DNA from: a virus
Reading direction: 5' to 3' (one strand)
Length of the DNA: 21,002 nt
IMG/VR virus record: IMGVR_UViG_3300007628_000005
Coordinates: 1 to 21,002 of that record
Positions 16,306-21,002 of the stretch are shown piece by piece. How positions within the stretch are numbered: the stretch's first letter is position 1; every line of letters begins with the position of its first letter. Under the pieces are notes generated by a model, which saw only the letters and a list, made by a program, of their open reading frames with translations, made no database searches and had not been told where the DNA came from. Both the position numbers and the translations under genes were made by a program.

Positions 16306-17985
16306 ATGGCCATGCTAAAAACCGGTAATGCTATTGTTACTACACCAATAGTAGACCCTGGTAAATGGCTCGACAAAAAAACCCCCGCTAGTAGGGTTAA
16401 GGTAGCACAAGATAAGATAGCTGCTTTTGACCCTGCAAAATGGTTGTTGAGTCACGTATCTATAATAGCTTCTGTGGACACAGAACTTGCGGATCCTAAT
16501 GATAAGAAGAGTAATTATCTCATCACTCCAGAATACTCTATGTTCGTTAATAATAACGGAGATAGCTGGGAGAGAAATCTTTTAAAATCCTGCTACAGTT
16601 CATTCCTAGGGGCCGATAACTACGTAGAGCACGTACAAATACCTGAACTGTCCAAAGGTAAGGTTATTGACGTAGCTCTTAGAGAAGTACCTTTTACTAA
16701 GAGAGACGGTAAAGACTTAACAACCTTATACGTAGACATACTTATCGCTACTAACAGGACTCACTCAGACTTAATAGAGAAGATTACCTCAGGTGAGTAT
16801 AATGCGACATCAATGGGATGCCTCATAAAATATTCTCAGTGCTCTCAGTGCGGAAATATTGCAGAAGATGACTCTCAAGCCTGTCAGCATGTTAGATTCT
16901 TCAAGAATAACTACTTCTATGATCCTAACGGCGTGAAACGTATAATAGCGGAACTTTGTGGTAGAGCTGAAGAACCAGATAGCTGCAAGTTTATAGACGC
17001 TAGTTGGGTGAGAAAACCTGCTTTTGAAGGTGCCGTTCTACGAAATATCTTGGACATAGCTGGCGATAACCAAGACGTGTCTGAAAAATTGAACAAAGCA
17101 GTAAATATACCTTCTTTTATTCCTCAAGAAGGCATGCTCTTAAGAGCTGCTAGTGATGCTGCATCTGACTTGGTTAGAAAAGTAAATGCTGCCGAAGATG
17201 ACGCTCCTGCCGAGGGTGGCGGGGATGCTCCAGCGCCTCCCGCAGACGATACTGATTTCCCTGAACCAAGCGGAGGTGAAACTCCTCCATTAACGGAAGA
17301 CACTCCTCCAGCTGAAGGTGAAGGAGAACCACCTGCTGAAGGCGAAGGAGAACCACCTGCTGAAGGCGGAGGGGATTCCTCCTCAGCAGATCCTATGGCT
17401 GACCCAGGCGGTGCAGAGCCTGGTGCTGATCAAGGCGGAGCTGTCCCGGCCCCTGAGATTCAAGAGCCTATAGATGACGCTACAACAAAAGAAGTAAAAG
17501 ACATGCTTAAAAAGCAGGTCCTTAATCAAATAAGGAAAGAACTTTTACAGGAAGAAGCTAAAGGCCAAGAAAGACCTGTAGGTCTTGAGAATGAGGTAAA
17601 TAATAGTCTTATAAGAGAAGCCTCTAGAAAAACTTCTTACGAAAAAAATGTAAAAAGACTTATGTCTGCTGCAGAGAAATACCCGAACAACGAAAGAATC
17701 GTTAATGGTATTCATATACTTTCTAACCTTAAAGATTGGGGTAAGATTAGAAAGTATGGTTATAGTAGAGACGATGTCTTAGGTCTTTTGTTTCACGTAG
17801 ATAAAACTATGAGCAATCAACCGGTCGGGTTAGATACTGTAAAGGCCCTAAGTAAGATCAGGCTAGCATCAGGTAATTTGAAGGGTTTTTTTACTGAGCT
17901 GATAATAGAAACAGGAAGAAAACCTACAGCTCAAGAGGCTAAGAAATTAGCTGGATGGGGTAAAATTCTTTCAAATTTCGACTGA
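16306..17985 (+). CDS. Probable prohead maturation protease with scaffold-like tail
   Basis: The protein has 559 residues. Residues about 45-245 look like the prohead serine protease fold of tailed phages. They include a candidate catalytic His109 (NYVEHVQIPE), strand LYVDILIATN, and a candidate Ser169 in EYNATSMGCLI. Directly after lies CSQC (179-182) with C193 and H195, a knuckle like those I recall in capsid maturation proteases of some large phages. Residues about 295-395 are a Pro/Glu/Gly-rich linker containing a 24-bp repeat. Residues 395-559 are helical and may serve as scaffold. RAAS (280-283), REAS (437-440) and RLAS (519-522) would separate these parts if autocleaved. It precedes the scaffold and major capsid genes, the usual place. 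Assignment rests on motif pattern, not on alignment. Confidence 0.75.
   Translation: MAMLKTGNAIVTTPIVDPGKWLDKKTPASRVKVAQDKIAAFDPAKWLLSHVSIIASVDTELADPNDKKSNYLITPEYSMFVNNNGDSWERNLLKSCYSSFLGADNYVEHVQIPELSKGKVIDVALREVPFTKRDGKDLTTLYVDILIATNRTHSDLIEKITSGEYNATSMGCLIKYSQCSQCGNIAEDDSQACQHVRFFKNNYFYDPNGVKRIIAELCGRAEEPDSCKFIDASWVRKPAFEGAVLRNILDIAGDNQDVSEKLNKAVNIPSFIPQEGMLLRAASDAASDLVRKVNAAEDDAPAEGGGDAPAPPADDTDFPEPSGGETPPLTEDTPPAEGEGEPPAEGEGEPPAEGGGDSSSADPMADPGGAEPGADQGGAVPAPEIQEPIDDATTKEVKDMLKKQVLNQIRKELLQEEAKGQERPVGLENEVNNSLIREASRKTSYEKNVKRLMSAAEKYPNNERIVNGIHILSNLKDWGKIRKYGYSRDDVLGLLFHVDKTMSNQPVGLDTVKALSKIRLASGNLKGFFTELIIETGRKPTAQEAKKLAGWGKILSNFD
17311..17372 (+). repeat. 24-bp tandem repeat coding AEGEGEPP
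   Basis: Two units (17311-17334 and 17335-17358) differ by one base. A partial third unit follows to 17372. The repeat encodes the flexible acidic Pro/Gly linker of the protease-like protein and is likely to vary in length by slippage. Confidence 0.9.
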
Positions 17986-18002
17986 TTTTATTTATAAGTG
18001 TT

Positions 18003-18018
18003 AATAATCTATTAATAT
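18003..18018 (+). promoter_or_regulatory. Candidate phage promoter element, copy 3
   Basis: AATAATCTATTAATAT is identical to 14500-14515. The core TATTAATA is at 18010-18017, 79 nt before the scaffold ATG. It lies between two imperfect direct repeats beginning TTTATAA (17991-18009 and 18018-18036, 15 of 19 bases shared). TTATAAATG at 18019-18027 faintly resembles T4-type late promoters (TATAAATA). Confidence 0.5.
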
Positions 18019-18033
18019 TTATAAATGTGTGTA

Positions 18034-18057
18034 ATCAAATATCTGTAGATAGTTGAT
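18034..18057. promoter_or_regulatory. 24-bp near-perfect palindrome, operator-like
   Basis: Arms ATCAA-A-TATCT and AGATA-G-TTGAT flank a central GT: 11-base half-sites with one mismatch. It lies downstream of the AT-rich element and 31 nt before the scaffold ATG. A further ATCAA at 18063-18067 could pair with TTGAT (18053-18057) instead, giving two exclusive structures. It could be an operator for a dimeric repressor or a leader structure. Confidence 0.5.
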
Positions 18058-18088
18058 ATAAAATCAATTTACTAATAGGAGGTTGCAG

Positions 18089-19096
18089 ATGGCAAGACAG
18101 CGTCTGACGAGCAAAACAGCAGAAGATTGGGTTAAGTCACAAAAAGGGACACAGGCTGAAGCTAAAGGCTCTGGCATTGAGAATGACCCTTATTCAATGA
18201 ATAACCCAGATCACGAAAAGAATGACCCTAAGCACGACGCTTATGCAAAAGGCGACCCCTCTGCTTGGGCCGAAGATGTAGACAACAGTAATCTTAGTAA
18301 TCAAGACAAAAGGAATGAGATGCATGTTCCTGAGATGACTGCAAAGCAAGCCGCTGAAGCAGTTGCAGCTGCCAAGAAACTCGAAGAGAAAGCAATCAAA
18401 TGTATTGTTGCTTCTCAGCGCATTCTTCCTGGAGCAGCAGATGACCTCATCGAAGCTCAGGCCGCAGACCTTATGCATCTTCCTGAGAACAGCGTTAACG
18501 CAACACTCAGCCGTCAAGAAAATCTAGCAAAGCTTATCTCTAAGGCTGCTGCAGAATCTGAAGAAGAATCTGAAGAAGACTCTGAAGAAGACTCTGAAGA
18601 AGACTCTGAAGAAGACTCTAAAGAAGGGTCTCCTGTTAAAGAGGAGAAGGAAGCTGCTAAAGGTAAGGGTCTTGAAAAGGGCGATGAAGACGGTGAGGAT
18701 GAAATGGATAGGATTGCTAGTGCCTTACTCGCTGGCGATATGAGCAAACTTCCTCTTGCACTTCAAAAAGCTATCAAGAATAAGAAAGACGGTGAGGGAA
18801 ATAATAATAACGACGATAAGGGAAAGAAAAATAACGACGATGAGGGAAAGAAAAATAACGACGATGAGGGAGTAGAAGGTAAGGACGATACTGACGAAGA
18901 GGCAGCAATGGGCAAGTCTTGTGACGCTTCAGAATCTTCCCTCCTTGATGAAATATTTAGCAGCGTAACTGCTTCTGATAGTAAAAAAGGTGCTAAGACA
19001 CTTAAAGGCATGGTTAAGAAAGAAGCTTCTGAAGGTAGCGACGGTATCAACGGTATTTGGGACGCGCCACCTGACGTAAGCAGAGTATTTAAATAA
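18089..19096 (+). CDS. Glu-rich prohead scaffold/core protein candidate
   Basis: AGGAGG (18077-18082) is 6 nt before the ATG at 18089; an in-frame TTG at 18083 is too close to be the start. The product has 335 residues. Residues 1-85 are hydrophilic. Residues 85-155 are helical (KQAAEAVAAAKKLEEKAIKC, DLIEAQAADLMHLPENSV). Residues 158-177 are repeated EEDS. Residues 235-265 are Asn/Asp/Lys repeats. The C-terminal 50 residues are helical and end in a compact GIWDAPPDVSRVF motif, which could be a capsid-binding tail. The acidity, low complexity and place just upstream of the decoration and major capsid genes fit a scaffold removed by proteolysis. RIAS (208-211) and KEAS (311-314) are candidate cut sites. 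No sequence family is recognised. Confidence 0.82.
   Translation: MARQRLTSKTAEDWVKSQKGTQAEAKGSGIENDPYSMNNPDHEKNDPKHDAYAKGDPSAWAEDVDNSNLSNQDKRNEMHVPEMTAKQAAEAVAAAKKLEEKAIKCIVASQRILPGAADDLIEAQAADLMHLPENSVNATLSRQENLAKLISKAAAESEEESEEDSEEDSEEDSEEDSKEGSPVKEEKEAAKGKGLEKGDEDGEDEMDRIASALLAGDMSKLPLALQKAIKNKKDGEGNNNNDDKGKKNNDDEGKKNNDDEGVEGKDDTDEEAAMGKSCDASESSLLDEIFSSVTASDSKKGAKTLKGMVKKEASEGSDGINGIWDAPPDVSRVFK
18560..18619 (+). repeat. Five tandem 12-bp units coding EE[E/D]S
   Basis: The last four units are perfect copies of GAAGAAGACTCT and the first has one change. The repeat lies in the scaffold candidate and is in frame. Changes in copy number would lengthen or shorten the acidic tract without a frameshift. 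Confidence 0.92.
18806..18871 (+). repeat. 24-bp tandem repeat coding NNDD[E/K]GKK
   Basis: There are two full units (18806-18829 and 18830-18853, one base different) and a partial third to 18871, in frame within the scaffold candidate. The repeat encodes a polar, probably unstructured linker. Confidence 0.9.
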
Positions 19097-19121
19097 GAGT
19101 AAGACTAAAAGTTCACCACCC

Positions 19122-19145
19122 GCCCAAGTAGGGATTGGGTTTTTT
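19122..19145 (+). terminator. Weak intrinsic terminator or attenuator before the decoration gene
   Basis: A CCCAA/TTGGG stem with a 7-nt loop is followed at once by six T. An outer ACCC/GGGT alternative is also possible. The short stem suggests partial read-through. It lies between the scaffold candidate and the decoration and capsid genes. No promoter is obvious after it, so read-through or an upstream promoter must feed those genes. Confidence 0.55.
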
Positions 19146-19164
19146 CAAAAACAGGAGGTCTTTT

Positions 19165-19710
19165 ATGATCGGTGAAGGAAGTGGGATAGTCTCTGATCGC
19201 GGGCTAAACATTCTGTACAGGGTTACACTTAATACTGTAATGAACCTTACAGACGCCGGGTTGACCACTGCAAACACTTGTTACAACTCCAGTGCTAGTG
19301 ATGTTCGTATCACGTCTGACGTACCTTCCGGCATTCTTGCTGGTCAGGTTCTGATGGCTGGTACTTCTAACGGTACTGCTGTAACTAGTGATGCAACTGG
19401 TGCGCCACTTGGTGTAGCGATTAACAACGCAGTAGGTTATCCGTATGAGAGTATGAGCGGTGTTGCTTCTGGTAAGGTTCCTTACCTCAGCGGCTCTGGT
19501 TCAGTTTTCTCTACTGACGTTTATGAAGTTTACGACTCTGACAAGGCTACCGCTCTTAGTTATTCCGCTGGTGATGCTCTGTATGCATCTGAAAACGGTC
19601 TTTTGACTAACGAGAGCGACGTTTCCGGTTCAGAAGGTACAGTTGTAGGTGTTGTCCTTGTGGCCCCTTCTACAACAGACCCATTCATGGTTGTTCAGTT
19701 AAGAGTATAA
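19165..19710 (+). CDS. Probable capsid decoration/head-stabilising protein
   Basis: AGGAGG (19153-19158) lies 6 nt before the ATG at 19165, giving MIGEGSGIVSDRG. A TTG at 19135 lies in the terminator stem and is rejected as the start. The product has 181 residues, is almost wholly beta-strand and is rich in Ser, Thr, Gly and Val, with no signal peptide or enzyme motif (for example PSGILAGQVLMAGTSNGTAV, then APLGVAINNAVGYP). Small beta-rich proteins encoded just before the major capsid gene are commonly decoration or cement proteins. The location and composition are seen; the function is inferred. Its strong ribosome site fits a protein needed in high copy. Confidence 0.75.
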   Translation: MIGEGSGIVSDRGLNILYRVTLNTVMNLTDAGLTTANTCYNSSASDVRITSDVPSGILAGQVLMAGTSNGTAVTSDATGAPLGVAINNAVGYPYESMSGVASGKVPYLSGSGSVFSTDVYEVYDSDKATALSYSAGDALYASENGLLTNESDVSGSEGTVVGVVLVAPSTTDPFMVVQLRV

Positions 19711-19742
19711 CACTGTCCAGAAAGGCATTAGGAGGTTAAAAC

Positions 19743-20627
19743 ATGGCTGATACTAATATCTCTAATGAAGTTAAACAGCAGATCATAGGGGACTACATCA
19801 AGACTGCTGCTGGACGTGCTAAGCTTGCAGCTAGTATGGTTCAACCCCTTCGTCTGCGTCGCGACTATACTTCTGTCGCTCGTAAGGCTTTCCTCGTAGA
19901 GCAGCTTCCGGATGGCGCTCTGCCTATTTACGATAAGGATCCTAACGTGACCGCATTCGTAGTAGGTGAGGAAGGAGAAAACATCCTCGCAATCACGAAG
20001 CCTCGTCGTGTGATTTTCCCACTCTTCGAGATTGCTTCTAACCCTGAAATCCCTCTGACACAGGTTAAAGAGCGTAGATTCGACCTGATCGAAAGATCAC
20101 AGGATCTTGCTAAAGCTCAAATCCAGGCTGCTGAAGATGCTCGCGCATTTGATGTAATGGATGCCGTTGCTCAGAATGGTTTCGATAACCTCGGTTCTGC
20201 TTATGTGAACGCTCAGGTTAACGCTACAGCTCCGCTGACACCGTCTAACCTTGCTGACGCTTTTGCACGTATCGAAACTCATGACCTTCGCGTTGCTCGT
20301 ATCTTTGTGAATGCTCTGGATTACTCCGACATTCGTAAGTGGGGCCGTGATGTTCTTGACATCGAAACTCAGGCTACATTGCTTAAAACCGGATTAATGG
20401 CAACCGTTTGGGGAGCTCAGATCATCGTAACTCGTAAAGTAGCTCCTGGTTACATTTACGTTTGCGCAGAGCCTGAATTCTTCGGACGTATACCCGTTCG
20501 CACGGAGCTAACCGTCCTAAGCGCAGATGACCCGAAAGCAAGAAGAATTGGGTTTTCGGTCTTCGAAAATTTAGGGATCGGGTGTCATAATCCTCTCGCT
20601 ATCACTCGTATTAAGCTTGCTCGCTAA
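19743..20627 (+). CDS. Major capsid protein, HK97 fold
   Basis: The protein has 294 residues, with AGGAGG before the ATG. Features of HK97-fold major capsid proteins are visible. There is a short helical N-arm, then DYTSVARKAFLVEQLPDGAL. A long spine helix (residues about 110-145, QVKERRFDLIERSQDLAKAQ onward, ending near FDVMDAVAQNG) follows. The A-domain runs through VARIFVNALDYSDIRKWGRD and LLKTGLMATVWGAQIIVTRK to YIYVCAEPEFFGRIPVRTEL. The N-arm is short, without a long cleavable delta domain, consistent with a separate scaffold. Codon choice differs from its neighbours: most Arg codons are CGT/CGC and Leu CTT/CTG, while other genes favour AGA and TTA. That fits selection for high expression. 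A strong terminator follows. Confidence 0.92.
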   Translation: MADTNISNEVKQQIIGDYIKTAAGRAKLAASMVQPLRLRRDYTSVARKAFLVEQLPDGALPIYDKDPNVTAFVVGEEGENILAITKPRRVIFPLFEIASNPEIPLTQVKERRFDLIERSQDLAKAQIQAAEDARAFDVMDAVAQNGFDNLGSAYVNAQVNATAPLTPSNLADAFARIETHDLRVARIFVNALDYSDIRKWGRDVLDIETQATLLKTGLMATVWGAQIIVTRKVAPGYIYVCAEPEFFGRIPVRTELTVLSADDPKARRIGFSVFENLGIGCHNPLAITRIKLAR

Positions 20628-20649
20628 GCTTAGTCGGTAGCTAGAATAC

Positions 20650-20684
20650 AAAGGCTTCGAGATTTTATCTCGAAGCCTTTTTTT
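20650..20684 (+). terminator. Strong intrinsic terminator after the major capsid gene
   Basis: A 13-bp perfect stem AAAGGCTTCGAGA / TCTCGAAGCCTTT has a 5-nt loop (TTTTA) and seven T in a row. It is a textbook rho-independent terminator closing the capsid transcription unit. Confidence 0.95.
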
Positions 20685-20710
20685 GACTTTTTTTAGGATC
20701 ATTATAGTAT
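20683..20710 (+). promoter_or_regulatory. Possible sigma-70-like promoter for the last gene
   Basis: TTGACT (20683-20688) and TAGTAT (20705-20710) are 16 nt apart, in AT-rich DNA just after the terminator; overlapping alternatives TATAGT and TATATT exist. A new promoter is needed for the next gene if the terminator is efficient. The match is weak. Confidence 0.35.
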
Positions 20711-20753
20711 ATTACTGTAAGTGTATTACAAAAATGAGAGCTAGGGGGTTTTG

Positions 20754-21002
20754 GTGTTAAGTAAAAAAGATTTAACACAAGGCCTATTGAATGCCTTGTG
20801 TTTAGAGGGGTTGTCTGATAAAGAGATAGGTAGTAAGTACGGTATGACAGGGGAGGGCGTAGCGTATCGAAGAAAGAAATATGGAATTGACTTAGGGTGT
20901 AAAGATTCTGTTACTAAAAAAGCTATTAACAAGCTAAAGACAACGCCAAAAGAAATCCTTGAAGTAGATTATTATTGCATGACTGTAAAAAATTTTTCTG
21001 AG
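20754..21002 (+). CDS. Helix-turn-helix protein, 3' end outside the window (possible homing endonuclease or regulator)
   Basis: A GTG start at 20754 follows AGGGGG (20743-20748). The frame is closed upstream by TAG at 20742-20744 and stays open to the edge, giving 83 codons. Residues about 20-46 (LCLEGLSDKEIGSKYGMTGE, then GVAYRRKKYGID) read as a helix-turn-helix: an acidic first helix, a short turn, a recognition helix with basic residues, then a YGI ending. That ending is common in phage DNA-binding proteins, including the N-termini of freestanding homing endonucleases. No catalytic motif is in view, so regulator and endonuclease remain equal options. It is its own unit after the capsid terminator. 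Confidence 0.65.
   Translation, partial: MLSKKDLTQGLLNALCLEGLSDKEIGSKYGMTGEGVAYRRKKYGIDLGCKDSVTKKAINKLKTTPKEILEVDYYCMTVKNFSE
20774..20802 (+). promoter_or_regulatory. Strong hairpin at the 5' end of the HTH gene
   Basis: Perfect 10-bp arms AACACAAGGC and GCCTTGTGTT with a 9-nt loop lie inside codons 7-17 of the HTH gene, 17 nt after its start codon. It could slow early translation or be a symmetric site bound by the gene's own product. Confidence 0.55.

Noticed and set aside
18083-18088. TTG start for the scaffold gene, two codons upstream
   Set aside because: It directly abuts the AGGAGG (18077-18082), leaving no spacer; the ATG at 18089 has ideal 6-nt spacing.
18560-18871. Tandem repeats as a CRISPR array or replication iterons
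   Set aside because: The units are in frame, encode acidic/polar residues and have no spacers, so they are coding low-complexity repeats.
19135-19164. TTG start for the decoration gene
   Set aside because: It lies in the terminator stem without a ribosome site; ATG 19165 follows AGGAGG at 6 nt.
20734-20760. Eight-codon leader peptide (MRARGFWC) overlapping the HTH gene start
   Set aside because: No Shine-Dalgarno site is seen before its ATG and there is no repeated regulatory codon; it is probably chance.
1-21002. tRNA or rRNA genes
   Set aside because: No cloverleaf-like or rRNA-like segment was noticed; the gaps are too short (160 nt or less) and are explained by regulatory DNA.

Overview
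The window is the head-morphogenesis and DNA-packaging block of a large tailed phage (Caudoviricetes). The recognisable proteins are a large terminase subunit, a portal, a probable prohead protease, acidic scaffold-like proteins, a probable decoration protein and an HK97-fold major capsid protein. The DNA is AT-rich, genes are tightly packed, and Shine-Dalgarno sites (GGAG/AGGAGG) are strong. All genes lie on the + strand except one. The host cannot be read directly. The only exported protein has a signal peptide and a short glycine/isoleucine-patterned segment that remind me of secreted proteins of Bacteroidota, Fibrobacterota and related bacteria; this is a weak hint.

Layout: 1-2488 holds two unrecognised genes, the first cut by the window edge and the second with a duplicated domain and two cysteine clusters. 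2514-6520 holds an acidic protein in the usual small-terminase position and a large terminase whose Walker A motif is split by a 448-residue LAGLIDADG intein. 6531-10646 is a giant tail-fibre/baseplate-like protein. It ends in a bidirectional terminator shared with the only minus-strand gene (10682-11206), a secreted Ig-like protein that looks like a cargo gene. 11367-14504 holds two small genes, the portal and two more small genes. 14554-17985 holds an acidic core-like protein, a protein with an SH3-like N-terminus and a protease-like protein with a scaffold-like tail. 18089-20627 holds a Glu-rich scaffold candidate, a decoration candidate and the major capsid protein, closed by a strong terminator. 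20754 to the edge is the start of a helix-turn-helix protein.

How it fits together: portal, scaffold/core proteins, major capsid protein and decoration protein would build the prohead; the protease would mature it; the terminase would fill it through the portal. The most interesting signal is a tetrapeptide, [K/R]-x-A-S. By my reading it occurs about 21 times in seven proteins of the block (584-2488, portal, 14217-14504, 14554-15726, 15743-16303, 16306-17985, 18089-19096). It is absent from terminase, fibre, major capsid, decoration and secreted proteins. I propose it marks sites cut by the phage's own prohead protease. A second new-looking signal is a 16-nt AT-rich element (two identical copies and one 14/16 copy) in three gaps before likely transcription units, a candidate phage-specific promoter. 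The gap before the scaffold gene also holds a 24-bp operator-like palindrome.
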